NCBI GenBank assembly: GCA_902789795.1 | Contig: CADAPM010000002.1 | Location: forward strand, 62,001 to 126,000 | Direction of reading: 5' to 3' | DNA: 64,000 nucleotides | DNA from: an uncultured Eubacteriales bacterium | GTDB lineage: Bacteria > Bacillota > Clostridia > Christensenellales > Aristaeellaceae | Part shown: positions 7,721 to 16,351 of the stretch, piece after piece | Layout: the number at the start of each line of letters is the position of its first letter | How positions within the stretch are numbered: position 1 is the stretch's first letter | Translations under genes and position numbers: made by a program | Notes under the pieces: generated by a model | What the model was told of the DNA's origin: nothing | The model's input: only the letters and a program-made list of their open reading frames with translations | Database searches by the model: none

Positions 7721-8943
7721 ATGAAGAACGTGACAATCTGAATTATACAAGGGAACAGCTGCACCGGGATCGTGCCTACGGCCCCTATTGGTACAGCGGA
7801 ATCTGGTCTGTCGTACGGCAGGCCTTGGTTCTTTTTTGCGCTTTCGTCGCCGTTTTCGGCCTGATCACCGGGGCGATCAGAATGGTGCGGCACCAGTTTT
7901 TTGATCCTGTGGATCCGAAGAATGATACGCCCGTGTCATTCACTGTCGCATCGGGAAGCAGCCTGTCCCGTGTGGCCGCGAATTTGGAAAACGAATCGCT
8001 GATCCGCAACCGTTCCGCGTTCAGGTATTACGCGGATATCCTGGGCTACAGCCAGAAGATCCAGGCCGGAGACTATCAGCTGAACCGCACCATGAGCATG
8101 ACGGAGATCATGGATAATCTGATCTCCGGAGACGGGAAGCCTCTGGTGCGCAATATCACTATCATTCCGGGCTGGACTGTGCCGGATATAGCTGCCTATC
8201 TGAAATCGCTGAACATCATCAGCAACGAGGAAGACTGGCTCACGATCTGCAGGAATGCGGCGCCCTACGACTCCTATTACTATATCCATGACATCATTAC
8301 AGCCGGTACTGCCGCGGGCAGGAGATACCCGGTGGAGGGTTATCTTTCCCCCGATACCTACGAGATCTACACTGATGCCTCGGCGGAGGATATCATCAGG
8401 AAGCTGCTGAGTCAGACCGGGGCGGTGTTCACGAGCGCTTATTTTGACCGCCTGGACGAGCTGAACACGCGCTGGAAAACCAAATATACGATGGATGATA
8501 TCATCATTCTGGCGTCCATGATCGAAAAGGAAGCGAAAACTGGAGACTTTGCCCGCGTCGCAGCTGTGTTCTATAACCGCCTGAAGGCCGGAATGCGCCT
8601 GCAGAGCGACGCAACGGTCAAATATCTGACAGGCATCACAAGGCTTTCGCTGTCCAGTGCCGATACAAAAGTCAATTCTCCCTACAATACCTATTTGAAG
8701 TCGGGCCTCCCCGCCGGTCCCATCTGCAATCCCTCCTCCCAGGCGATCTATGCCGCCCTGTATCCCGATGAGGACTTCATGGTGAAGGGAAAGGAATACT
8801 ACTATTTCTGCACCCGGGAACCGCAGAATGGATCGCTGTATTTCAGCAGGACCCTGGCGGAACATGAAGCGGCGGTAGCGCAGTATAAACCGCTGTGGGA
8901 AGCCTGGGACGCGGCACAAAACCGGGAGAAGGTGACAGAATGA
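7717..8943 (+). CDS. mltG: MltG endolytic transglycosylase
   Basis: A 408-aa membrane-anchored protein: a cytoplasmic N-terminus, one transmembrane helix (about residues 30-52), a LysM-like region (VASGSSLSRVAANLE), then the YceG/MltG catalytic domain. Family signatures are EGYLSPDTYEI, ASMIEKEAKTGDF with the catalytic Glu, LQSDATVKY, and the very typical SPYNTYLKSGLPAGPICNP. MltG cleaves nascent peptidoglycan strands at the outer face of the membrane and sets glycan chain length. The ATG at 7717 is chosen over an in-frame ATG at 7687 because it overlaps the ylbF stop as ATGA. Confidence 0.95.
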   Translation: MNEERDNLNYTREQLHRDRAYGPYWYSGIWSVVRQALVLFCAFVAVFGLITGAIRMVRHQFFDPVDPKNDTPVSFTVASGSSLSRVAANLENESLIRNRSAFRYYADILGYSQKIQAGDYQLNRTMSMTEIMDNLISGDGKPLVRNITIIPGWTVPDIAAYLKSLNIISNEEDWLTICRNAAPYDSYYYIHDIITAGTAAGRRYPVEGYLSPDTYEIYTDASAEDIIRKLLSQTGAVFTSAYFDRLDELNTRWKTKYTMDDIIILASMIEKEAKTGDFARVAAVFYNRLKAGMRLQSDATVKYLTGITRLSLSSADTKVNSPYNTYLKSGLPAGPICNPSSQAIYAALYPDEDFMVKGKEYYYFCTREPQNGSLYFSRTLAEHEAAVAQYKPLWEAWDAAQNREKVTE

Positions 8944-10184
8944 GTAATCTGCGCCGTCCGGAATTATTAGCGCCTGCCGGAGGCATGAGCCAGTTAAAAG
9001 CGGCTGTCCGCTTCGGGGCAGACGCCGTATATGGCGGACTCCCCCGTTTCGGACTCCGCGCTTCGGCGGAGCTTTTCACCCTGGAGTCCCTGTCAGAGGC
9101 TGTTCAGTATCTTCACGGCCTGGGAAAGAAGTTTTACCTGACCCTGAACGTCCTTCCCTATGACGATGAATTGGACGCCCTGGCGGATACGGCTTATGAA
9201 GCGTGGAAGCTGGGTGTAGACGCGGCTCTGGTCTCAGATCCCGGAGCTTTCCTGACGATCCGGGAGCGGGTGCCGGAATTGCCCTTGCATGTCAGCACTC
9301 AGGCCAACGTCATGAATGCGCCGACCGCGCTCATGTACCAAAGGCTGGGCGCATCAAGGATCGTCCTGAGCCGGGAGCTCTCCCTGGAGAGGATCGCCGC
9401 CTTAAAAAGGCAGCTTCCGGATTCCCTGGAGCTGGAGGCCTTTGTTCACGGCGCGATGTGCATGGCCTATTCGGGCCGCTGCATGATGTCAGACCATCTC
9501 GCCTCGCGCGGCGGAAACCACGGGGAGTGTGCTCAGCCCTGCCGCTGGCAGTATCATCTCGTGGAAGAAAAGCGGCCTGGCGAGATCATCAATGTGGAAG
9601 AGGATGGACGCGGCACCAGCATCTTCTCGGCTTATGATCTTTGCATGCTTGAGCACTTGCCGGAAATGATCCGCGCCGGCATTGACTCCCTGAAGATCGA
9701 AGGGCGGATGAAAACGGCTTTCTATGTCAGCCATGTCGTGACGAGTTACCGGCAGGCGATCGACCTGCTGATGGGTCAGGGCGAGGAAGCCTATGCCGCC
9801 GCCCTCCCCCGTCTGATAAATGAGCTGGAGAAAGCCAGTCACCGTTCATGGAATACGGGTTTTTATTTCGGGAAGCCCCAGCCTTCGGGCGGCGCAGGCG
9901 GGGTGACTCAGAGCATGGAATATACCGCCGATGTGATCAGCTGGGATGGCAAGGACCTGACGCTGCAGGTCAAGAATCGCTTCTATGTCGGCGACCAGCT
10001 GGAGATCCTACAGCCGGACGGATTCCGCACCTTGACCATTGAAAGAATCGAGGATCCCCAAAGCGGCGAATCGCTGAATACGGTCTCGGTGGCTGGGCAG
10101 ATCGTAAAAGTCCCCTGTCCCTTTGCGGCGGGGCCGGGCGATTACGTGAGAGGCCCAAACAGAAACCACCGACAAACTATTTAG
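8940..10184 (+). CDS. U32 family protein (TrhP/YegQ-like, tRNA hydroxylation)
   Basis: A 414-aa protein of the U32 family, starting at an ATG that overlaps the mltG stop. The N-terminal TIM-barrel-like part carries PELLAPAGG, GADAVYGG and the family signature ELEAFVHGAMC-x-AYSG-C (near residue 160), followed by cysteines of the HGECAQPCR block and SLKIEGRMK. A small beta domain ends the protein. U32 members YegQ (TrhP) and its Firmicutes relatives take part in prephenate-dependent 5-hydroxyuridine formation at tRNA position 34; others act on 23S rRNA (RlhA). Older annotations call it a collagenase-like peptidase. Bacillus also places such genes just after mltG, which favours the TrhP role. 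Confidence 0.85.
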   Translation: MSNLRRPELLAPAGGMSQLKAAVRFGADAVYGGLPRFGLRASAELFTLESLSEAVQYLHGLGKKFYLTLNVLPYDDELDALADTAYEAWKLGVDAALVSDPGAFLTIRERVPELPLHVSTQANVMNAPTALMYQRLGASRIVLSRELSLERIAALKRQLPDSLELEAFVHGAMCMAYSGRCMMSDHLASRGGNHGECAQPCRWQYHLVEEKRPGEIINVEEDGRGTSIFSAYDLCMLEHLPEMIRAGIDSLKIEGRMKTAFYVSHVVTSYRQAIDLLMGQGEEAYAAALPRLINELEKASHRSWNTGFYFGKPQPSGGAGGVTQSMEYTADVISWDGKDLTLQVKNRFYVGDQLEILQPDGFRTLTIERIEDPQSGESLNTVSVAGQIVKVPCPFAAGPGDYVRGPNRNHRQTI

Positions 10185-10213
10185 TTGCTCGCACAAAGAA
10201 AATGAGGTATGAT
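10185..10213 (+). promoter_or_regulatory. Promoter upstream of the flavoprotein gene at 10272
   Basis: TTGCTC (10185-10190), 17-bp spacer, TATGAT (10208-10213), in the 87-bp gap after the U32 gene. It would start a new transcript for the redox/GH120 cluster. Confidence 0.6.
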
Positions 10214-10271
10214 GTACTTGCTCTGAAACAGGATCTAAGCAGATCACGATTTGTGAGGAGGTAATCAGAGA

Positions 10272-11129
10272 ATGTTTGATACGGCGATCATCGGTACGGG
10301 TCCTGCGGGGCTTTCTGCTGCCATCACGCTCAAGCTTCATGAGAAAAGCGTCATTTGGTTTGGCTCTCCTCAAATGAGCCTCAAGGTCGAAAAGAGCGAG
10401 AAGATTGCAAACTATCCCGGTGTCGGCCTGATCTCGGGCGCGGAGCTGAATAAGCGTTTCCAGGATCATGCCGCTGAAATGGGCCTCGAACCCGTTGACA
10501 AAATGGTCACGGCGATCATGTTCATGAACGATCATTATTCCATCCTGGCGGATAATGAGCTGTATGAGGCGAAAACAGTACTTCTGGCGACGGGTGTTGT
10601 CAGCGCCAAGGGCGTTCCGGGCGAAACGGAGTACCTCGGACGCGGCGTCAGCTATTGCGCAACCTGCGACGGCTTCCTGTACAAAGGCAAGAAGATCGCG
10701 GTCATCTGCGGGCCCCAGCGCTATGAGCATGAAGTGGCCTATCTGGCGGAGCTGGCGGAAAAAGTCTATTGCTTTGCCACATACAAGGATGTGGGCCCGC
10801 TGCCGGAAAATGTTGAAATGATCGGCCCGGTGCGCGAGATCACAGGCGGGATGAAGGTCGCTTCGATCAAGCTGAACGACGGGTCAGATTTGGCAGTCGA
10901 CGGCGTTTTCTGTCTGAGGAACGCGGTCGCGCCGTCTACCCTGCTTCCCGGTCTGGAATTGAACGGCCCGCACATCGTGGTCGACCGCGAACAGAAAACA
11001 AATCTGGCGGGCTGCTTTGCGGCGGGTGATTGCACAGGCCGCCCGTACCAGCTGACGAAGTCTGTCGGCGAAGGCAACGTGGCTGCCCATACGATTATCG
11101 ACTATCTGAGCGAGAGTCAGACAAAATAA
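10272..11129 (+). CDS. Thioredoxin-reductase-like flavoprotein lacking canonical NADPH motifs (FFTR candidate)
   Basis: A 285-aa FAD protein of thioredoxin reductase fold. The FAD motif GTGPAGLSAA lies at residues 8-17, the redox disulfide CATC near residues 130-133, and the second FAD motif GCFAAGDCTG near 250-259. The usual pyridine-nucleotide loop (GGGNSA) is replaced by CGPQRYEHE and the HRRxxxR segment that binds the NADPH phosphate is missing. Loss of both is the hallmark of ferredoxin-dependent flavin thioredoxin reductases from Clostridium, so ferredoxin may be the donor; this is inference. The protein is shorter than NADPH-dependent TrxB (about 305-320 aa). It is followed 20 bp later by another FAD protein. 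Confidence 0.8.
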   Translation: MFDTAIIGTGPAGLSAAITLKLHEKSVIWFGSPQMSLKVEKSEKIANYPGVGLISGAELNKRFQDHAAEMGLEPVDKMVTAIMFMNDHYSILADNELYEAKTVLLATGVVSAKGVPGETEYLGRGVSYCATCDGFLYKGKKIAVICGPQRYEHEVAYLAELAEKVYCFATYKDVGPLPENVEMIGPVREITGGMKVASIKLNDGSDLAVDGVFCLRNAVAPSTLLPGLELNGPHIVVDREQKTNLAGCFAAGDCTGRPYQLTKSVGEGNVAAHTIIDYLSESQTK

Positions 11130-11149
11130 CAGCAAGGTGAAGTGTAATT

Positions 11150-12517
11150 ATGATGTATGATGTGATCATTATCGGTGCGGGCCCTGGTGGGATCTATTCT
11201 GCTTACGAGCTGACACGGCTCAAGCCGGACCTTCGCGTCGCGGTCTTTGAAGCCGGCAAGCCGCTGGAAGAGCGCCGCTGCCCGATCGACGGGGTGCATG
11301 TCAAGACCTGCATTCACTGCGCGTCCTGCGCCATCATGAATGGTTTCGGCGGCGCTGGCGCGTTTTCCGACGGGAAGTACAATATCACCAACGACTTCGG
11401 CGGATCGCTGCACGAGTACATCGGCCGCAATCAAGCGATGGATCTGATGCGTTATGTGGATCAGATCAATGTGGAAAACGGCGGCGGCGCGAGCCCCCTG
11501 TTTTCTACTGCCGGCACGAAGTTCAAGAAGCTCTGCATGCAGAACAAGCTGACGCTTTTGGATGCGTCCGTGCGTCACCTCGGCACCGATAACAACTACA
11601 TCGTGCTGTCCAACCTGTATAAGATCCTGAAAGAGAATGTGGAGTTCCACTTCATGACGCCGGTCCACAAAATTGAGCTGGCGGATGGCGGATACAGGCT
11701 GTATACCGATAACGGCGAATATGAATGCCGCCAGTGTATCGTATCCGTGGGCCGCAGCGGCAGCAAGTGGATGGAGCAGGTCTGCCACGACCTGAAGATC
11801 GGCACCCGTTCCAACCGCGTGGATCTGGGTGTGCGTGTGGAGCTGCCGGCGGTCATCTTCTCGCATATCACGGATGAACTGTATGAGAGCAAGATCGTCT
11901 ATCATACTGAAAAGTATGAGGATCAGGTGCGCACATTCTGCATGAACCCCCGCGGCATCGTGGTCAACGAGAACACGAACGGCATCGTCACCGTCAACGG
12001 ACACAGCTTTGAGGACGAGAGCAAAAAGACGGAGAACACCAACTTCGCGCTCCTGATGTCCAAGCACTTCTCCGAGCCCTTCCATGATTCCAACGGCTAC
12101 GGCGAAAGCATCGTGCGCCTGTCCAACATGCTCGGCGGCGGCGCGATGGTGCAGCGCTTCGGCGATCTGGAGCGCGGGCGCAGGTCTACCGTCAAGCGCA
12201 TTGAGGAAGGCACTGTCCGACCGACCCTGGCCGCGACACCTGGTGACCTGAGCCTGGTGCTACCGAAGCGCATCCTGGACGGGATCATTGAAATGATCTA
12301 CGCCCTGGATAAGATCGCTCCCGGCACAGCCAACGACGACACGCTGCTGTACGGCGTCGAGGTGAAGTTCTATAATATGGAAGTCAAGCTGAACGAGCAT
12401 CTCGAGACCTGCCATCCGGGGCTGTACGTGATTGGCGACGGCAGCGGTGTCACCCACTCCCTTTCCCATGCTTCCGCCAGCGGCATCTATGTGGCGCGGC
12501 GGATCGCCGGTCAGTAA
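11150..12517 (+). CDS. FAD-dependent oxidoreductase (COG2509-like)
   Basis: A 455-aa flavoprotein. The N-terminal Rossmann FAD motif GAGPGGIYSAYEL lies at residues 9-21, followed by a cysteine-rich block (HVKTCIHCASCAIMNG, around residues 53-68) and the glycine-rich GGAGAFSDGKYN typical of the COG2509 family of uncharacterised FAD dehydrogenases. A late motif GDGSGVTHSL near residue 430 closes the FAD site. The function and substrate are unknown. The cysteine cluster could bind metal or take part in thiol redox chemistry, which would fit the flavoprotein immediately upstream, but no experiment supports this here. Two ATG codons in tandem (11150 and 11153) are possible starts. Confidence 0.8.
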   Translation: MMYDVIIIGAGPGGIYSAYELTRLKPDLRVAVFEAGKPLEERRCPIDGVHVKTCIHCASCAIMNGFGGAGAFSDGKYNITNDFGGSLHEYIGRNQAMDLMRYVDQINVENGGGASPLFSTAGTKFKKLCMQNKLTLLDASVRHLGTDNNYIVLSNLYKILKENVEFHFMTPVHKIELADGGYRLYTDNGEYECRQCIVSVGRSGSKWMEQVCHDLKIGTRSNRVDLGVRVELPAVIFSHITDELYESKIVYHTEKYEDQVRTFCMNPRGIVVNENTNGIVTVNGHSFEDESKKTENTNFALLMSKHFSEPFHDSNGYGESIVRLSNMLGGGAMVQRFGDLERGRRSTVKRIEEGTVRPTLAATPGDLSLVLPKRILDGIIEMIYALDKIAPGTANDDTLLYGVEVKFYNMEVKLNEHLETCHPGLYVIGDGSGVTHSLSHASASGIYVARRIAGQ

Positions 12518-12547
12518 AAAGATATAGACGTTAAGGAGGCTCAGCCC

Positions 12548-14551
12548 ATGATCTGGTATGTGGACGATAATGCATTCCGCGACGGAGACGGCTCCCAGGC
12601 GCGGCCGTTCCGCCATATCAACGATGCTGCGCAGGTGGCGCAGCCGGGTGATGAGGTGTTCGTCGCGCCGGGCGTATACCGCGAGCATGTGATCCCTCGG
12701 CATGCGGGCACGGAGCAGGCACGCATCGCTTACCGTTCCGCGGTCCTGGGCGGGGCGGTCATCACCGGCTCAGAAGTGCTGTCCGGCTGGGTCAACCTGC
12801 GTGGGAACCTTTGGACGGCCCGTGTCTCCAACAGTGTATTCGGGGATTATAATCCTTATACGACCTACGTCTGCGGTGATTGGTATTTCGCGCCGACGAT
12901 CCGGCACACCGGTTCTGTCTACCTGAACGACAGGACGCTGTTCGAGACGGAAACGCTGGAGGAGTGCGAAGCGGGTGAAGTTTCCCCCACCGCCTGGGTC
13001 CCGGAGGAGTCCAGATACAAGTGGTACTCGGAGCAGGAGAATGGCGAAACGGTCTTCTACGCCAATTTCCAGGGCTTTGATCCGAACAGGGAAAGAGTCG
13101 AGATCAACGTCCGCCGGAATGTTTTCATGCCGGAAGAGAACGGCATCGACTATATTACGGTAAGCGGCTTCAAGCTCTGCCGCGCCGCCACTACCTGGGC
13201 GCCGCCTGCGGCTTATCAGGACGGTTTGATCGGTCCCCATTGGTCCAAGGGCTGGATCATCGAGGACTGCGAGGTATTCGACAGCAAATGCTGCGGTATC
13301 TCCCTGGGTAAATACCGCGATCCAGAAAATGACATGTATTTCTATACAAAGCATGTCAAGAGCCCGACACAGATGGAACGCGACGCGGTATGCCGCGGGC
13401 AGTATCATGGCTGGCTGAAGGAGAACATCGGGCATCACATCATCCGCCGTTGCCACATCCATCACTGCCAGCAGACCGGTATCGTGGGCCGGATGGGCGG
13501 AGTATTCTCTACCATCGAGGATTGCCATATTCACGATATCTGCAATACGCAGCAGCTGGGCGGAGCGGAAACGGCAGGCATCAAGCTCCACGCGGCCATC
13601 GATGTCGTCATCCGCAGGAACCATATCCACAATTGTATCATCGGCATCTGGTGTGACTGGCAGGCCCAGGGCACGCGCATTTCCCAGAACCTGCTCCACG
13701 ATAACTTCCGTCCCGAAGGTGTGCAGCACGGCCAGGGCTCCATGTTCTCCTCGGATGTATTCATTGAGGTCAGCCATGGGCCTACCATCATCGATAACAA
13801 CATTCTTCTGTCAAAGCAGTCGATCACGATTCCCAGCGAAGGTCTAGCCATCGTCCACAATCTGGTCGCGGGCGGGTTCGGCCTCATCAACTCGGGCGTG
13901 GACAGCATCGTGAACGGGCAGCGGGAGCCCCGCTATACGCCCTATCACATCAGGCACCGCACGGAGGTGGCCGGGTTCATGACGATCCTGCACGGAGACG
14001 ACCGGATCTACAACAATATGTTCATCCAGCTTCACCCGGTCACCGATCCTGCCAGGACTGCCGAGAGCAATGAGTACGAAGCCGTCGGCACAGCGCCTTT
14101 CGACATTTTCCCGGATTATGAGACCTGGTATGCCCCGTTCAAGCCGACCAGCGAACCGAATATGGGAGGCTTGGGCACTTACCATTTCGGTCATCTTCCG
14201 GTTTGGGTGTCCGGCAACGCTTATCTGAACGGTGCCAATGTGAGCAGGCATGAAAACAACGGCCTTGTGGCAGATGCTCCCGCGAGCATCGCGCTTGACC
14301 GCGACGGCAGCCGGATCGTTCTGAAAACGGACCTGTACCGGCAGTTGATGCAGTTCCGCGTTCCCGTGATCACGACAGAGACACTGGGTCAAGCGTTTGA
14401 GCCGGAGCAGGCGTTTGAAAACCGGGATGGCACGCCGATCGTATTCAACTCTGATTTCTTTGGCAGCCACCGCGGGCTGACCGCCCTGCCCGGTCCCTTT
14501 ACCGATGGACAGGATACGATCACGCTGTTCGAGCGTGAGCCCGGTTGCTGA
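12548..14551 (+). CDS. GH120 family beta-xylosidase (right-handed beta-helix)
   Basis: A 667-aa protein resembling the GH120 beta-xylosidase XylC of Thermoanaerobacterium over its whole length, as recalled from that family. It opens with a DUF1565-like segment (VDDNAFRDGDGSQARPF), then GVYREHV, FGDYNPY, YANFQG, INVRRN, GLIGPHWSKGWIIED and the parallel beta-helix block AGIKLHAAIDV. The positions of the XylC catalytic pair are kept: Asp370 in WCDWQAQGTR and Glu407 in DVFIEVSHGP. The enzyme should release xylose from xylo-oligosaccharides with retention of configuration. No signal peptide is visible, so it acts on imported oligosaccharides in the cytosol. An AAGGAGG precedes the ATG. No transporter or xylose gene is next to it. 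Confidence 0.9.
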   Translation: MIWYVDDNAFRDGDGSQARPFRHINDAAQVAQPGDEVFVAPGVYREHVIPRHAGTEQARIAYRSAVLGGAVITGSEVLSGWVNLRGNLWTARVSNSVFGDYNPYTTYVCGDWYFAPTIRHTGSVYLNDRTLFETETLEECEAGEVSPTAWVPEESRYKWYSEQENGETVFYANFQGFDPNRERVEINVRRNVFMPEENGIDYITVSGFKLCRAATTWAPPAAYQDGLIGPHWSKGWIIEDCEVFDSKCCGISLGKYRDPENDMYFYTKHVKSPTQMERDAVCRGQYHGWLKENIGHHIIRRCHIHHCQQTGIVGRMGGVFSTIEDCHIHDICNTQQLGGAETAGIKLHAAIDVVIRRNHIHNCIIGIWCDWQAQGTRISQNLLHDNFRPEGVQHGQGSMFSSDVFIEVSHGPTIIDNNILLSKQSITIPSEGLAIVHNLVAGGFGLINSGVDSIVNGQREPRYTPYHIRHRTEVAGFMTILHGDDRIYNNMFIQLHPVTDPARTAESNEYEAVGTAPFDIFPDYETWYAPFKPTSEPNMGGLGTYHFGHLPVWVSGNAYLNGANVSRHENNGLVADAPASIALDRDGSRIVLKTDLYRQLMQFRVPVITTETLGQAFEPEQAFENRDGTPIVFNSDFFGSHRGLTALPGPFTDGQDTITLFEREPGC

Positions 14552-14579
14552 GTAAGTAATTTCATTATGCGGAGGGATC

Positions 14580-15572
14580 ATGAAACCGCCGATTCTGTAT
14601 ATCGTTATTCCTTGTTATAATGAAGAAAAGGTCCTGCCGATCACCAGCAGCATGTTCCTGAACAAGCTGACGGATCTGATCGCACAGAACAAGATCCATC
14701 AGGACAGCCGCATCCTGTTTGTGAACGACGGCAGCAAGGATGATACCTGGAATATCATCACCGATTTATCCCGGCAGGACTGCCACTTCCAGGGCATCGC
14801 CCAGAGCCGCAACCGCGGGCACCAGAATGCAGTGCTGGCCGGCCTCATGGAGGCCATGGACCGCTGCGACATTACTATCAGTATTGACTGTGATGGACAG
14901 GACGACCTGAATGCCATGGATCAGATGGTGGACGCTTATCTGGATGGCTGCGAAATCGTCTACGGCGTGCGCGCCAGCCGGGATACAGATACCTTCTTCA
15001 AGCGCTTTACCGCGGAAGGCTACTACAAGTTCCTCAATCGCATGGGCGCTGAAGTGGTCTATAATCACGCGGATTACCGTCTGATGAGCGCCCGGGCCCT
15101 GCACGAGTTCGCCAAATTCAAGGAAGTCAACCTCTTCCTTCGCGGCATGGTCCCGCTGGTGGGCTTCAAATCGACGTCCGTCTATTACGATCGGCATGAG
15201 CGCCTGGCAGGCGAGAGCCATTATCCGCTCAAAAAAATGCTGATGCTCGCCTTCGACGGAATCACCAGTCTGTCCGTGAAGCCGATCCGGATGATCACCG
15301 CCACAGGGCTGATCATCAGCGTGCTGAGCTTTATCGGCATTATCTGGGCGCTGATCACGGCTATGACAGGGCAAGCAGTCGCCGGCTGGGCGTCTACGGC
15401 GTGCATCGTATGCTTTATCGGAGGCATGCAGGCGCTGTTCTTGGGGATCATTGGTGAATACATCGGAAAGATCTACCTGGAGACCAAGGCGCGGCCGAGA
15501 TACATTATTTCCGAACGGACGAAAGAGATGCTTGAAACGGACAGACACGAAGGAGGAAACAACGATGAGTGA
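14580..15572 (+). CDS. GT2 glycosyltransferase, GtrB/DPM-like with two C-terminal membrane helices
   Basis: A 330-aa membrane glycosyltransferase. The GT-A domain has IVIPCYNEE (residues 9-17), FVNDGSKDDT, SRNRGHQNA and a metal site in SIDCDGQDD (about residues 100-108), followed by YGVRASRDTD, DYRLMSARA and RLAGESHYPL. Two transmembrane helices near residues 235-255 and 270-292 anchor it. Relatives such as GtrB transfer a glucosyl residue from UDP-sugar to undecaprenyl phosphate, giving a lipid-linked donor used outside the cell. The large multi-pass protein at 17784 could be a partner that uses such a donor, but this is speculative. An GCGGAGGGATC element precedes the ATG; the gene end overlaps the next gene by 8 bp. 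Confidence 0.88.
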   Translation: MKPPILYIVIPCYNEEKVLPITSSMFLNKLTDLIAQNKIHQDSRILFVNDGSKDDTWNIITDLSRQDCHFQGIAQSRNRGHQNAVLAGLMEAMDRCDITISIDCDGQDDLNAMDQMVDAYLDGCEIVYGVRASRDTDTFFKRFTAEGYYKFLNRMGAEVVYNHADYRLMSARALHEFAKFKEVNLFLRGMVPLVGFKSTSVYYDRHERLAGESHYPLKKMLMLAFDGITSLSVKPIRMITATGLIISVLSFIGIIWALITAMTGQAVAGWASTACIVCFIGGMQALFLGIIGEYIGKIYLETKARPRYIISERTKEMLETDRHEGGNNDE

Positions 15573-16194
15573 ATTCGTGCAGATGCGCAATGAGAAGCTG
15601 GCTCAGTACGTCATAAAGGGCCTCAAGAGCAGAAACATGAGCGGCTATTATGCTGCCAATAAAGAAGAAGCACTGAAAATTGCCCTTTCGCTGATCCCGG
15701 AACACAGCTCCGTCACCATGGGCGGCTGCATGAGCGCGATCGAGATCGGTCTGGTGGATGCCCTCAAAACGGATACCTATAACTTTATCGACCGCAACCA
15801 GTATCAGGACAAGCGGGCGGCCATGCTGGACGCTTATGACGCGGACGTATTCCTGACGAGCGCCAATGCCATGACCAAAGACGGGATCATGGTCAATATC
15901 GATGGCAATTCCAACCGCGTGAGCGCCATCGCCCAGGGGCCGAAGAAGGTGATCGTGATCGCTGGCATGAACAAGGTCTGCGATGATCTGGACAGTGCCA
16001 TGAAGCGCGCAAGGAACGTGGCCGCGCCAATGAACGCCCAGCGTTTCAACCTTTCGACCCCATGCTCCGTGAACGGAACCTGCTTTGACTGCAAGTCGCC
16101 GGACACCATTTGCTGTCAGTTCCTGATCACCAGATACTCCCGACATGAGGGCAGGATCCACGTGATCCTGGTCAATGATAATCTGGGTTTCTGA
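15565..16194 (+). CDS. LUD-domain protein (LutC/YkgG-like, DUF162)
   Basis: A 209-aa LUD domain protein starting at an ATG behind AGGAGGA and inside the end of the glycosyltransferase gene. The conserved LutC-type elements are VTMGGCMSAIEIG, VFLTSANAMTKDG and NGNSNRVSAIAQGPKKVIVIAGMNK (here quoted in parts), and the C-terminus carries a cysteine-rich segment (CSVNGTCFDCKSPDTICCQ). Related proteins occur in lactate-utilisation complexes or stand alone in anaerobes, where the role is not known; the stand-alone form with the C-terminal cysteines is common in Clostridia. No LutA/LutB partner is present nearby, so oxidation of lactate is not implied. Confidence 0.82.
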   Translation: MSEFVQMRNEKLAQYVIKGLKSRNMSGYYAANKEEALKIALSLIPEHSSVTMGGCMSAIEIGLVDALKTDTYNFIDRNQYQDKRAAMLDAYDADVFLTSANAMTKDGIMVNIDGNSNRVSAIAQGPKKVIVIAGMNKVCDDLDSAMKRARNVAAPMNAQRFNLSTPCSVNGTCFDCKSPDTICCQFLITRYSRHEGRIHVILVNDNLGF

Positions 16195-16220
16195 CCGAAA
16201 TATTAACCTGTCTTTCCCCC

Positions 16221-16249
16221 TTGACACCGCCTGAATTCGGCGATATACT
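16221..16249 (+). promoter_or_regulatory. Promoter of the mgtE transcript
   Basis: TTGACA (16221-16226), 17-bp spacer, TATACT (16244-16249). Transcription from about 16256 would give a leader of some 150 nt before mgtE. Confidence 0.82.
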
Positions 16250-16271
16250 CAACACAGAATAGCAACGAAAG

Positions 16272-16338
16272 GAGGCCGGATCGTGGACATACCTGTTATG
16301 CAGACAGGCGACGACGTACCGTTATCGTATCCGGCCTC
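16272..16338 (+). promoter_or_regulatory. Long inverted repeat in the mgtE leader
   Basis: A perfect 10-bp inverted repeat pairs 16272-16281 with 16329-16338 (GAGGCCGGAT and its complement), enclosing most of a short ORF and including its ribosome-binding site. A competing 5-bp hairpin, GGCCT/AGGCC (16334-16338 with 16344-16348), shares the 3' arm, so the two folds exclude one another. Such an arrangement resembles translation-coupled or ligand-coupled leaders, but it does not match the M-box Mg2+ riboswitch. Confidence 0.55.
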
Positions 16339-16351
16339 TCAGAAGGCCTGA
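16283..16351 (+). CDS. Possible 22-residue leader peptide upstream of mgtE
   Basis: A GTG start (16283) stands 8 bp after GAAAGGAGG and opens a 22-codon frame ending in TGA at 16349-16351. The peptide, MDIPVMQTGDDV followed by PLSYPASQKA, holds three prolines and three aspartates. In enterobacteria the MgtL leader of mgtA is also short and rich in Asp/Pro codons, and translation of it senses Mg2+. Here the frame lies inside an inverted repeat that covers its own ribosome-binding site, 58 bp before mgtE. The strong ribosome-binding site supports translation; a regulatory function is inference. It could also be chance. Confidence 0.45.
   Translation: MDIPVMQTGDDVPLSYPASQKA

Noticed and set aside
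8895-8939. Upstream extension of the U32 gene start
   Set aside because: The in-frame ATG at 8895 lies inside mltG without support; the ATG at 8940 overlaps the mltG stop and gives the family N-terminus.
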